Source: an uncultured Rhizobiaceae group bacterium
GTDB taxonomy: Bacteria > Pseudomonadota > Alphaproteobacteria > Rhizobiales > Rhizobiaceae
NCBI GenBank assembly: GCA_937923355.1
Contig: CALAIO010000173.1
Location: 1-17,172, forward strand
Direction of reading: 5' to 3'
Length of the DNA: 17,172 nt
In this document: positions 8,417 to 15,901 of the stretch, piece after piece
How the letters are laid out: each line of letters opens with the position of its first letter
How positions within the stretch are numbered: the stretch's first letter is position 1
Notes under the pieces: model-generated
What the model was told of the DNA's origin: nothing
Database searches by the model: none
What the model saw: the letters and a program-made list of their open reading frames with translations, nothing else
Position numbers and translations under genes: made by a program

Positions 8417-8432
8417 AGCAAGAGGCATGCCA
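8417..8432 (-). promoter_or_regulatory. Sigma-54 promoter of alg44-alg8
   Basis: The minus strand reads TGGCATGCCTCTTGCT: TGGC and TTGC are perfect and correctly spaced. The predicted start is near 8406, giving a very short leader of about 15 bases that still contains AAAGGAG (8398-8404). LuxO-type sites follow 86, 107 and about 135-142 bases upstream. Confidence 0.85.
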
Positions 8433-8485
8433 TATAAAATTCTTATATATTACAGTAGGTTATCTTATTTACTATCTATGTGTGA

Positions 8486-8498
8486 TTGCATTTTGCAA
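8486..8498. promoter_or_regulatory. LuxO-type enhancer site 1 of the divergent region (perfect match)
   Basis: TTGCATTTTGCAA is an exact match to TTGCA-W3-TGCAA. It is centred about 86 bases upstream of the alg44 start and 164 upstream of the algA start. Its left arm (8486-8495) also forms a perfect 10-bp inverted repeat with 8510-8519 of the next site. Confidence 0.8.
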
Positions 8499-8506
8499 AA
8501 ATCTTT

Positions 8507-8519
8507 TTTCAAAATGCAA
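8507..8519. promoter_or_regulatory. LuxO-type enhancer site 2 of the divergent region
   Basis: TTTCAAAATGCAA has one mismatch to the palindrome. It is 21 bases from site 1, about 107 bases upstream of the alg44 start and 143 upstream of the algA start. Confidence 0.65.
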
Positions 8520-8534
8520 AGAAAATCACAGGTT

Positions 8535-8554
8535 TCGCATTTTGCAATTTGCAG
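8535..8554. promoter_or_regulatory. Two overlapping LuxO-type sites nearest algA
   Basis: Two overlapping copies share bases: TCGCATTTTGCAA (8535-8547) and TTGCAATTTGCAG (8542-8554), each with one mismatch to TTGCA-N3-TGCAA. Their centres are about 115 and 108 bases upstream of the predicted algA start, the usual enhancer distance, so these may serve algA while sites 1 and 2 serve alg44. Confidence 0.65.
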
Positions 8555-8629
8555 GTTTTACTATCCATAAATTGAGTAAAGTGTTGAATTAATTGAGCTT
8601 TCAATTTCATTTAAGTCTCGGACCAAAGA

Positions 8630-8645
8630 TGGCCTGAGCTTTGCA
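8630..8645 (+). promoter_or_regulatory. Sigma-54 promoter of algA-phosphomannomutase
   Basis: TGGCCTGAGCTTTGCA has TGGC and TTGCA at the exact -24/-12 spacing. The predicted start is near 8656, about 27 bases before the ATG, with AGGAG at 8672-8676 inside the leader. Confidence 0.87.
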
Positions 8646-8682
8646 ATTCTTCTGACAGAAAACATTTTAACAGGAGAAACCA

Positions 8683-10137
8683 ATGACACATAAACGCATC
8701 ACCCCGATTATTCTTGCAGGCGGTTCAGGCACAAGATTATGGCCTTTATCCAGACAGGACATGCCAAAGCAATTTTGTTCTATTGAAGGTGAGAAAAGCC
8801 TCTTTCAAAAATCACTAGAACGCGTACAAGAATCCAACTTGTTCAACCTGCCAATTATCGTGTGCAGCAAGCAGCATAAGTCTATCGTTACCACGCAATT
8901 GCTATCAGCCAATCAAACAGCACAGATGACAATTCTCGAACCTGAAGGTCGCGATACAGCAGCAGCAATTGCCCTGGCCGTACAACTGGCTGGTGGCGAT
9001 GCATCAGATCAATATCTGGTTATGCCATCTGATCACGAAATTGAAAACGTCAATGGGTTTCACACAACGCTTAAACAAGCGAAACCGATCGTTGCAAACT
9101 ATGACCGTATAGTTACGCTAGGTATTGAACCTGCTTATCCAGAGACCGGTTTTGGGTATATTCGCGCTGGTCAGGCACTTGGGAATTCAAATTGTAATGA
9201 GCTGATTGAATTCATCGAAAAGCCAAACTGCGAAACTGCAGAAATTCTCGTTCAGGAAAAAAACATTTTTTGGAATGCCGGCATTTTCTTTTTTAACGAT
9301 GCGGTTATTCGTAGAGAATTTCTAAAGCACTCTGCAGGCATATTTAATGATGTCGCAAGAGCGGTTGCGATGGGCAAATGGGAAGATGGGTTCTTTAATC
9401 CTGATACATCCGAGTTTTCCAAAATAAACCCATTATCACTGGATTATGCGATTATGGAAAAAACCGAATTTGCAAGTGTTGCTCCCCTTCAAGCAGATTG
9501 GTCCGATATGGGTTCCTGGAATACAGTTTGGGATTTGACAGAGAAGGATGAACAGCAAAACGTAAGCAAGGGTACATCGTATCATACAGAAACCGAGAGA
9601 TGTTACATTCAAACGGATGGACCCGTTGTAGGGGTTTGCGGGTTGGATGATATCGTTGTTGTGGCCAATCGGGATGCGGTTCTGGTGACCTCAAGAGAAA
9701 ACCCTCAAGGTGTCAAAAAATTGGTTGAGAAGATGAAACTCGATGAGACGCCTGTAGTAAAAAGTCATTCAGGTGAAAAAAGACCCTGGGGGCGTTTTGA
9801 CAGTCTGGATAAAGGCGAGACTCATCAGGTTAAAAACATCAAGGTAAACCCGGGTGGGCAACTTTCGCTGCAATATCATTTTCACCGCTCAGAACATTGG
9901 ATTGTGGTAAAAGGTGTTGCAACTGTAACTGTGAATGATGAAGTCACTCAGCTTATTCCTGGCCAACAAGTCTTCATCCCTCAGGGAGCGGTTCACAGAC
10001 TTGAAAACTTCACAGATGAAACGGTTGAGATTATTGAAGTTCAATACGGCACTTATTTTGGTGAAGATGATATTGTAAGGGTAGAAGATATTTACAATCG
10101 CTCTGCAACAGAAACACCAACCCAAGTAGCAGCATAG
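8683..10137 (+). CDS. algA: Bifunctional mannose-6-phosphate isomerase / mannose-1-phosphate guanylyltransferase
   Basis: The 484-residue protein catalyses two steps of GDP-mannose synthesis: fructose-6-P to mannose-6-P, and mannose-1-P plus GTP to GDP-mannose. The N-terminal nucleotidyltransferase domain has the pyrophosphorylase signature LAGGSGTRLWPLSR (from residue 11) and FIEKP (177-181). The C-terminal type II isomerase cupin carries RPWGRFDSLD, the metal-binding region LQYHFHRSEHWIVVKG and FIPQGAVHRLEN. Length matches AlgA/ManC/XanB. AGGAG lies 6 bases before the ATG. The phosphomannomutase gene follows after 9 bases, so the two enzymes that interlock in the pathway share a transcript. 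The name manC would fit equally well; I use algA because of the alginate cluster around it. Confidence 0.95.
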   Translation: MTHKRITPIILAGGSGTRLWPLSRQDMPKQFCSIEGEKSLFQKSLERVQESNLFNLPIIVCSKQHKSIVTTQLLSANQTAQMTILEPEGRDTAAAIALAVQLAGGDASDQYLVMPSDHEIENVNGFHTTLKQAKPIVANYDRIVTLGIEPAYPETGFGYIRAGQALGNSNCNELIEFIEKPNCETAEILVQEKNIFWNAGIFFFNDAVIRREFLKHSAGIFNDVARAVAMGKWEDGFFNPDTSEFSKINPLSLDYAIMEKTEFASVAPLQADWSDMGSWNTVWDLTEKDEQQNVSKGTSYHTETERCYIQTDGPVVGVCGLDDIVVVANRDAVLVTSRENPQGVKKLVEKMKLDETPVVKSHSGEKRPWGRFDSLDKGETHQVKNIKVNPGGQLSLQYHFHRSEHWIVVKGVATVTVNDEVTQLIPGQQVFIPQGAVHRLENFTDETVEIIEVQYGTYFGEDDIVRVEDIYNRSATETPTQVAA

Positions 10138-10146
10138 GAGGCTATG

Positions 10147-10890
10147 ATGAAGCGTATCTATTTATTTGATGTCGATGGCACTTTAACACCGCCACGTGCC
10201 CCTATGGATGAAAAGTTTTCCAAGTTCTTTCATGAGTTTACAATCTCAAATAAAGTCATCCTTATTTCGGGTAGTGATTACAAGAAAATCCAAGAGCAAG
10301 TACCGCAGGAAATCTTGGACGAATGCGATGGTGTATATGGTTGTTCAGGTGCCGAGTATTTTGAAAAAGATATCCTGATTCGTCGAAAGGAATATCAGTT
10401 TCCAAAGGAGTTGATGACCTTATGCGAAGCTTATGTTTCGGAAAGCAAATATGAATTGAGATGCGGCACTCATATTGAAGAACGTCCCGGTATGTTGAAT
10501 ATCTCGACCGTTGGCCGTGAGGCAACACCAGAACAGCGCAAGACATATCATGCCTGGGATAATGTCTATAAAGAGCGTATTGCCTTCGTTGATTTGATCA
10601 ATCAAAGCTCATTACCCTATGAAGCTTCCGCTGGAGGGGAGATAAGTATTGATATTGTTCCAGTAGGTTGGAATAAATCTGTTGTTAAAGGCGAAGTTTT
10701 AAAGAAATACCCTCACGCTTCGCTGCTGTTTTTTGGAGATCGCATAACTCCAAATGGGAATGACTTACCCCTTGCAGAAGCCTTGCTTGAACCTGAGGGT
10801 AAGCATGGCTCCAGGTCAGTCGATAGCTATCATGATACCTGGAAACTATTGGAAGCTGAACTTTCAATTTCCAAAGCACGGGTCGCCTGA
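10147..10890 (+). CDS. Phosphomannomutase of the eukaryotic (HAD) type
   Basis: The predicted reaction is mannose-6-P to mannose-1-P, filling the step between the two activities of AlgA. The 247-residue protein is a HAD-superfamily enzyme, not the large alpha-phosphohexomutase AlgC. The motif FDVDGTLTP carries nucleophile Asp8 and Asp10. GMLNISTVGR, SAGGEISIDIVPVGWNKS and FFGDRITPNGND line up by eye with human PMM1/PMM2 (GMLNVSPIGR, GGQISFDVFPDGWDK, FFGDKTMPGGND). Length matches PMM2 (246). AGGAGG (10136-10141) is 5 bases from the ATG at 10147 but only 2 from the ATG at 10144, so I prefer the second. A sugar-phosphate phosphatase is possible, but the position right after algA and the substrate-binding motifs favour the mutase. 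Confidence 0.87.
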   Translation: MKRIYLFDVDGTLTPPRAPMDEKFSKFFHEFTISNKVILISGSDYKKIQEQVPQEILDECDGVYGCSGAEYFEKDILIRRKEYQFPKELMTLCEAYVSESKYELRCGTHIEERPGMLNISTVGREATPEQRKTYHAWDNVYKERIAFVDLINQSSLPYEASAGGEISIDIVPVGWNKSVVKGEVLKKYPHASLLFFGDRITPNGNDLPLAEALLEPEGKHGSRSVDSYHDTWKLLEAELSISKARVA

Positions 10891-10895
10891 GAAGT

Positions 10896-12275
10896 TTATT
10901 CCCAGGTTTCTTTTTTGCGATAAATCGTAGAGGGGCTTAGCTTTAGCATTTCAGATGCTTTTGGAATGCTATTATTACAATGCTGGATGGCAGCTTCAAT
11001 GATCTGGCGTTCAATATCCGCGAAGTCCTGATTGAGATTGATGGAAAGAGGCAAGCCATTTTCACCGAAGTCTGTCTTGTTGTTTTTATGTAAGGCCTGA
11101 AATGATTGGATACTATCGATACCCAACATTTCTGCTGTAACATTATCTGAATCATTCAGAATAACCACTTTTCGAATGGTGTTTTGAAGTTCTCTGATAT
11201 TGCCCGGCCAAGGATACGTCAGAAGTGCGTTTTCTGCTTCTTCTGTGAAGCCAGTAAATGACTTTCCTTCCTCTTCAGACATTTCGGTTAGAAATACTTT
11301 TGCAATTTCTACCGCATCGGCTTCACGTTCCCTCAACGCTGGCAAATGCAACGGCAAGACATGTAAACGATAATAAAGGTCCTCGCGGAAACGACCTTCG
11401 GCTACTTCAACCATCGGGTCACGATTGGTAGCGCAGAGAATTCTAACATCAACGCGTGTTTGCTTGTCACTTCCTACTTTTTGAACAATCCCTGTTTGCA
11501 AAAACCTGAGTAACTTGGATTGAAGATTTAAATCCATTTCGCAAATTTCATCAAGAAATAGCGTTCCACCATCGGCTGTAATCGCGGCACCTGTTCTATC
11601 GGATGTCGCTCCTGTAAAAGCACCTGACTTGTGACCAAAAATTTCTGACTCTATTAGATCTTTTGGAATAGCTGCACAGTTTAAGGGCACGAAGGCAGAA
11701 CTTTTGCGTGGGCTTGCATCGTGTATGGATTGCGCGCAAACCTCTTTGCCGGTGCCACTTTCGCCCGTAATGAACACACTTGCCTTGGATTGAGCAATGG
11801 AATCAATCATACGGTAAACCGCTATCATGGGAAGGCTAGAACCTGTAAAACCGTGCTTACTTTTTTTCGAAGACCGTTTCTTGATTTCCTTTACCGTGCT
11901 TTGAATAACTTCTCGCTCCAAAGCATTGCGAACGGTGGTTACAAGGCGTTCTTCTGCAGCTGGTTTGATTAGGAAATCATAAGCACCCATTCTCATTGCG
12001 TCGACTGCAATGTTGATTGAGCCACTTGCTGTCACAATGACAAACGTGACATCCAACCCCTCTTCTTTTGCAAGACGAACAACTTCCTGGCCCTTCATGT
12101 CAGGCAGATCCAAATCCAGCAAAACGGCTTTGAACTTGCCTGTTCTTAAATGCTCAATACCTTCCGTGCCCGTACCAGCAATCGTAGCTTGCATACCTGA
12201 TTTTTTCAGCCATTTCTGAAAAACCAATGCTATGGAAGCTGTATCTTCAATAATCAGGATATTTGAATTGCTCAT
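10896..12275 (-). CDS. LuxO/SypG-like sigma-54-dependent response regulator
   Basis: The 459-residue protein activates sigma-54 promoters after phosphorylation. Receiver domain (1-125): acidic pocket Glu10-Asp11, phospho-acceptor Asp54 in LLDLDLP, Thr82 and Lys104. AAA+ domain (about 140-380): Walker A GESGTGKE (171-178), sigma-54 contact loop GAFTGA (218-223), GGTLFLDEICEMD as Walker B, and CATNRDP. The C-terminal Fis-type helix-turn-helix ends in SPSTIYRKKETW, very close to SPSTIYRKLQTW of Vibrio LuxO. KASVFITGESGTGKEVC and TGIVQKVGSDKQTRVDVR are also LuxO-like. It follows the kinase gene after 17 bases and so shares its transcript. LuxO-type binding sites lie in the alginate intergenic regions, making these promoters its likely targets. 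Its 3' end is 5 bases from that of the phosphomannomutase gene, with no clear terminator between them. Confidence 0.92.
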   Translation of the reverse strand: MSNSNILIIEDTASIALVFQKWLKKSGMQATIAGTGTEGIEHLRTGKFKAVLLDLDLPDMKGQEVVRLAKEEGLDVTFVIVTASGSINIAVDAMRMGAYDFLIKPAAEERLVTTVRNALEREVIQSTVKEIKKRSSKKSKHGFTGSSLPMIAVYRMIDSIAQSKASVFITGESGTGKEVCAQSIHDASPRKSSAFVPLNCAAIPKDLIESEIFGHKSGAFTGATSDRTGAAITADGGTLFLDEICEMDLNLQSKLLRFLQTGIVQKVGSDKQTRVDVRILCATNRDPMVEVAEGRFREDLYYRLHVLPLHLPALREREADAVEIAKVFLTEMSEEEGKSFTGFTEEAENALLTYPWPGNIRELQNTIRKVVILNDSDNVTAEMLGIDSIQSFQALHKNNKTDFGENGLPLSINLNQDFADIERQIIEAAIQHCNNSIPKASEMLKLSPSTIYRKKETWE

Positions 12276-12292
12276 TGTCTACTCAATCTTGC

Positions 12293-15277
12293 CTAATTGC
12301 TACGGGATGCTTTTTTGACATAATATTCTTCAACATTCTGGGTCGCATCGATTATCTCGCGCGTTTTTTTAATTAAAAGAGTTGCCTCATCATAAAGTTT
12401 TTCATGGTCATCACTATGGCAAACTTCATTTACACGGCTTGCGAGTTCAGATAGTTGCATAGCACCAAACATGCCAGACACACCTTGTATGCCATGTGAC
12501 GCCCTTTCTAGTAGTTCAGAATTTTTTTGCGCTAGACCATCATTTGCATTTGAAAGATAACGCTGAACATCATTGTTAAATTCACTAAAGATATTGGTCA
12601 CCGCTTCCGGTTCCATATCTTCCAAAATAGTATCCAATATCGCTATATCAAATTCGGTTATGTTTGATGTTTCGCTTGTCGATATCTGGGTAGCTTTGTC
12701 TTGTCCCAGATTAAGATTATCCAAAATAACTTTCGCAAGTTGATCTCTTGAAAATGGCTTTGGAATAAAACCATCCATCTTTGCTTCAGCAATTTTTGCC
12801 TGATCGTCTTTGCTTGCATAGGCAGTAAACGCGATGATCGGCAGTTCAGATTTTTGCTTGTTTTCTATATTTCGAATCTTTGCCGTTGCTTCATATCCAT
12901 TCAGTTCTGGCATTGAAATGTCCATTAGAATGATATCAAAATCGCTCATCATGACTTTTTCTACGGCTTCAATCCCATTATTGGCAATTTCAAACTGGCA
13001 GCCAAAATGTGAAAGGTATCGTGAGGTAATCAATTGATTGGTTTTATTGTCTTCAGCGATCAATACCCGAAGCTGTGATAAATCAGAAATTGGAAGCTCA
13101 TCATTTTCCATTACCTGCGTTAATTTATGACTTTCTTCAGAAGCCTTAAGCGCCAGATTAAACCAAAACTTAGAACCCTTACCCGGATTGCTGGAAAGAC
13201 CGATTTCACCATCCATGTTTTCAACCAGAGCTTTGCATATCGCCAAGCCAAGTCCTGTTCCGCCAAACTTGCCTGAATAACTTGCATCGATGGTTGAAAA
13301 CTCTGCAAAAAGATCAGCATGTTTTTCTTGAGGAATCCCTATACCTGTATCTTTGACAGAAAATGAAATTACATCATTCGTTCTGTTTTCAATCAGAATT
13401 TCAACCTTACCTTGTTCCGTAAATTTTATTGCATTCCATGACAGATTGAGAAGGATTTGACGAATTCTTGCCGCATCCCCCATTAAGAAATGAGGTATCG
13501 AGTCTTCGATTTCACAAACAAGCTTTAATTCCTTTTCATCGGCATGAGGCTGAATAAGATTGACAACAGAGGTTACCAATTCCCGTATGTTAAATGGTTT
13601 GTTTTCAATCTCAAATTTACCAGCTTCCAATTTTGAAAAATCCAATAGGTCATTGATAATTGTAAGGAGGGATTGGCCTGATTCCGAAGCCGTTTCCAAT
13701 AGTTGTTTTTGATCATCATCAAGTTTGGTTTCCTTCAGCAAACCATGGATACCCATGACACCATTGAGCGGTGTTCTTATTTCATGGCTCATCATTGCAA
13801 GGAAGCTGGTCTTGGCACGGGTAGCCATTTCTGCTGAATTTTTTGCATCCAGAAGCTGAGCTTCAAATGATTTTCGTTCAGAAATATCACGCGCATAACC
13901 GATGAATAATTTTCCCGTTGCTCCCTCAATTTCACGAATTGCCAGTTCAATTTGAATTTCATCACCACTGGCGTGTAGGCCTTCAATTTCAATTCGGTTA
14001 TCAAGCACAGGCCCTTCGCCCGTTGCAAGATAATGCTTCATGCCTTTTTCATGCGCTTCGCGGTAGCGATCTGGAATAATGACATCGCTTAGTTTCTTTC
14101 CGGAAATATCCTCAAATTTATGACCAAATATTTCTTCTGCTGCCGGATTAAAATTAATTATTTTGCCTTGATCATCGATCAGGATAATCGCATCCATTGC
14201 CGCATTCATGGCATTTTCAAATTGTGCTTTGGCACGTTTTTCATTGGCAAGCGCCTGCGTTCTTTGTGAAGCATCTCTGATAAACCCGGCAAAACACACC
14301 TTGCCTGATGCATTAAACTCTGAAATTGAAAGTTCTATATCAAACTCGGTGCCATCTTTTTTTACACCAATGGATTCAAAACTATGTCCCACTAAATGGC
14401 TTTCATCTGTTTCCATGTAATGTTTGATTGCATGTTTTAATAATTGTGCATTTTCATCTGACATTAAGTGAGAAACATTTTGTCCGATCAACTCAGAACC
14501 CTGATAATCAAACAAGGTTTCAATTGCCGGATTTAGTCTTTCTATCTGTCCATTACGATCAACGATTACAACGCCATCAACTGATGACTGCAAAAGCTCT
14601 TCGAAGATTTGAATATTTTCTTCTGCTTTGAGGTTTGCAAATGCCAAATCTTCAATATGCGCCGTATTAGCGACGAACTGTCGAGCATTTTTGGTATAGA
14701 TCGCAAGAATGAAAACAACCGCCGCATAACCTGCAGCGAGTTCAAATACCGCACCTACCAACAATTTATCAGAAGAAATATATTCCGCATAAGAAGTGGT
14801 AATGTCGGCACCATTGATGATGGCTAACGTAAATATGCCAAGCCAGCCTGCAAGAACTGTACTACCTGCAACAAGAATGCTCCACGGATCGGATCGTAAT
14901 ATCCTAACAACTGTATAAAGACCCAAAAAGATTATTGTTGGCGTTTTAAACGTCGCTTCCAGTGGCAAGCTATAGGCATGATTATATGAAAGCATTAATC
15001 CAAAAATCAGCATGCCATCAAAGACGGTCAGAGTATGCGAATAAAAGTTACTCAATCTATCAGCATATGATGCCCTAACTCTAAGCAGAGAAGTCATCAA
15101 TATCATTGCAGCTATACCAATAGTGACAGCACTGATTGTTGCCCATTGGTTCTTTGATGCTGAAATAATATGAAGCATGAAGATCGTGAAAGCCATAAGT
15201 CCTTGCAGAACACCAATGGCTCTCTCACCTTTACGATCATTGTTGCTAAGTATCTCTTTAATTCTACTATTTTGCAT
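12293..15277 (-). CDS. Hybrid sensor histidine kinase with 6 TM, two PAS, REC and Hpt domains
   Basis: The 994-residue inner-membrane kinase is predicted to pass phosphate His to Asp to His and then to the adjacent response regulator. About six transmembrane segments occupy residues 22-195, with no large periplasmic domain. Two PAS domains follow (about 225-345 and 355-475), both with NPA motifs ([18 protein letters not shown]). HisKA has His498 in [10 protein letters not shown]. The ATPase has the N-box variant [12 protein letters not shown], then DTGIGIP and GGTGLGLAI. The receiver has Asp786 in LMDISMP. The C-terminal Hpt has His928 in [14 protein letters not shown]. All phosphotransfer residues are present. 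The built-in Hpt replaces the separate LuxU-type protein of the Vibrio quorum relay and resembles SypF. The signal is unknown. No strong ribosome site precedes the ATG, so the exact start is less certain. Confidence 0.92.
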   Translation of the reverse strand: MQNSRIKEILSNNDRKGERAIGVLQGLMAFTIFMLHIISASKNQWATISAVTIGIAAMILMTSLLRVRASYADRLSNFYSHTLTVFDGMLIFGLMLSYNHAYSLPLEATFKTPTIIFLGLYTVVRILRSDPWSILVAGSTVLAGWLGIFTLAIINGADITTSYAEYISSDKLLVGAVFELAAGYAAVVFILAIYTKNARQFVANTAHIEDLAFANLKAEENIQIFEELLQSSVDGVVIVDRNGQIERLNPAIETLFDYQGSELIGQNVSHLMSDENAQLLKHAIKHYMETDESHLVGHSFESIGVKKDGTEFDIELSISEFNASGKVCFAGFIRDASQRTQALANEKRAKAQFENAMNAAMDAIILIDDQGKIINFNPAAEEIFGHKFEDISGKKLSDVIIPDRYREAHEKGMKHYLATGEGPVLDNRIEIEGLHASGDEIQIELAIREIEGATGKLFIGYARDISERKSFEAQLLDAKNSAEMATRAKTSFLAMMSHEIRTPLNGVMGIHGLLKETKLDDDQKQLLETASESGQSLLTIINDLLDFSKLEAGKFEIENKPFNIRELVTSVVNLIQPHADEKELKLVCEIEDSIPHFLMGDAARIRQILLNLSWNAIKFTEQGKVEILIENRTNDVISFSVKDTGIGIPQEKHADLFAEFSTIDASYSGKFGGTGLGLAICKALVENMDGEIGLSSNPGKGSKFWFNLALKASEESHKLTQVMENDELPISDLSQLRVLIAEDNKTNQLITSRYLSHFGCQFEIANNGIEAVEKVMMSDFDIILMDISMPELNGYEATAKIRNIENKQKSELPIIAFTAYASKDDQAKIAEAKMDGFIPKPFSRDQLAKVILDNLNLGQDKATQISTSETSNITEFDIAILDTILEDMEPEAVTNIFSEFNNDVQRYLSNANDGLAQKNSELLERASHGIQGVSGMFGAMQLSELASRVNEVCHSDDHEKLYDEATLLIKKTREIIDATQNVEEYYVKKASRSN

Positions 15278-15288
15278 GAGTATAGCTT

Positions 15289-15356
15289 TAAAAATTTAGG
15301 GTAATTTCTAAAGTAATTAAGTTTTCTAACATTAAAGTTAAAATCCTAAATTTTTA
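15289..15356. repeat. 12-bp perfect inverted repeat upstream of the kinase gene
   Basis: TAAAAATTTAGG (15289-15300) and CCTAAATTTTTA (15345-15356) are exact inverted copies separated by 44 bases, starting 12 bases upstream of the kinase ATG. It could be a pair of operator half-sites for looping or a long stem in the leader. AT-rich DNA makes chance more likely than usual, but 12 of 12 matched bases including the GG/CC end is notable. Confidence 0.5.
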
Positions 15357-15441
15357 TATGTACTGATTATTAAAAAAATTTGGAAATTATCCCCTTATAA
15401 TTACCCACATGATCGATCCATTAGACAATTGAATCGTAACT

Positions 15442-15576
15442 CTAACGGACCACTTTTATTGAGGCAGGCCAGGTGCATTTCCATACCTCGATGATGGCGG
15501 TATAATTGAAGGCTGAACGTTTGAACCGTCTGAAGGCCTTAAGTTTTCCAAATTCTGACTGTGGTGCGATTTCAGC
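15442..15576 (-). pseudogene. Short coding remnant, possibly the end of a transposase
   Basis: On the minus strand an open stretch of 44 codons ends in TAG at 15442. It reads FGKLKAFRRFKRSAFNYTA and then IIEVWKCTWPAS, a basic, aromatic-rich tail that looks like real protein rather than random sequence. It has no start codon and an in-frame stop directly upstream (15577-15579). It may be the C-terminal relic of an insertion-sequence transposase. I do not recognise the family and see no terminal inverted repeats. Confidence 0.35.
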
Positions 15577-15667
15577 TTAAAATCATTCAGAGAACAAGCT
15601 CTCAGAGCGTTCGCTCACGCAAAACGTCTGCCGCTGATGGTTCAATATGTAGTGACTTGTTCATTGC

Positions 15668-15693
15668 GCTTTTCCTTTCAGGAAAAGCTTTTT
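15668..15693 (+). terminator. Hairpin with T-run beside the tRNA fragment
   Basis: GCTTTTCC (15668-15675), a 5-base loop and GGAAAAGC (15681-15688) form a perfect 8-bp stem followed on the plus strand by five T residues. No plus-strand gene is visible upstream, so what it ends is unclear. On the minus strand it follows the tRNA 3' end but lacks a T-run. Confidence 0.5.
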
Positions 15694-15697
15694 AAAA

Positions 15698-15747
15698 TGG
15701 CGCACTCGGGAAGATTCGAACTCCCGACCCCTTGATTCGTAGTCAAG
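15698..15747 (-). pseudogene. 3' half of tRNA-Arg(ACG), likely integration attachment site
   Basis: Read on the minus strand, the segment contains a complete anticodon arm (CTTGA-CTACGAA-TCAAG, anticodon ACG), variable loop, T arm (GGGAG-TTCGAAT-CTTCC) and the 3' acceptor strand with encoded CCA. The D arm and the 5' acceptor strand (expected GCACTCG) are absent; the sequence beyond 15747 is unrelated. A tRNA 3' half directly next to a tyrosine recombinase gene is the usual footprint of an integrated element. Given the orientation, the restored full tRNA-Arg gene should lie at the far, right-hand end of the element. Confidence 0.85.
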
Positions 15748-15761
15748 TCACCAGAAGATTT

Positions 15762-15778
15762 CAGTATATTCCATACTG
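15762..15778. repeat. Short inverted repeat next to the attachment site
   Basis: CAGTAT and ATACTG flank a 5-base spacer, 15 bases inside the element from the tRNA homology. It could be a binding site for the recombinase or an excision factor. It is short and could be chance. Confidence 0.3.
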
Positions 15779-15858
15779 TTGCAAAACTGCTGAAAACTAT
15801 AGATTTTTAAGGGTTATTGCTGTATCATAACGTTTCATACAAAACATATTGGTTCGCT

Positions 15859-15880
15859 TTTTTGTGACCTTTTTGTGACC
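15859..15880 (+). repeat. Tandem 11-bp repeat upstream of the integrase gene
   Basis: TTTTTGTGACC occurs twice in direct tandem, ending 21 bases before the integrase ATG. One helical turn per copy and this position suit arm-type sites for the integrase or an operator for control of its own promoter. The role is inference. Confidence 0.55.
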
Positions 15881-15901
15881 TTTTATCAAAATTGAGCTTT
15901 T

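Larger units (their letters stand above)
15278..15697. other. Intergenic region between kinase gene and tRNA fragment
   Basis: About 420 bases carry no convincing intact gene. The left part (to about 15420) is very AT-rich and should hold the kinase promoter. I found no -24/-12 element and no TTGCA-N3-TGCAA site there, so the regulator operon does not look self-activated through sigma-54. It contains a 12-bp inverted repeat (15289-15300 and 15345-15356). The right part has higher GC, a short minus-strand coding remnant (15442-15576) and a plus-strand hairpin (15668-15693). Confidence 0.7.

Noticed and set aside
8481..8560. CRISPR-like or satellite array of TTTTGCA repeats
   Set aside because: The copies are short palindromes with spacing set by helical turns near promoters, and recur in two other intergenic regions; regulator sites explain them better.
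10860..10940. Terminator between the convergent phosphomannomutase and regulator genes
   Set aside because: There is a short T-run near 10909-10916 but no stable stem next to it, and the two stops are only a few bases apart.
15278..15420. Sigma-54 promoter or LuxO-type site for the kinase-regulator operon
   Set aside because: I searched the minus strand for GG-N10-GC and both strands for TTGCA-N3-TGCAA and saw no acceptable match.
15602..15664. 20-codon minus-strand frame starting MNKSLHIEPS
   Set aside because: It has a purine-rich stretch before its ATG but is too short, ends quickly in TGA and matches nothing I recognise; it overlaps decayed sequence.
15698..15790. Complete tRNA-Arg gene
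   Set aside because: The anticodon and T arms are good, but no D arm and no GCACTCG acceptor strand are present on the 5' side.
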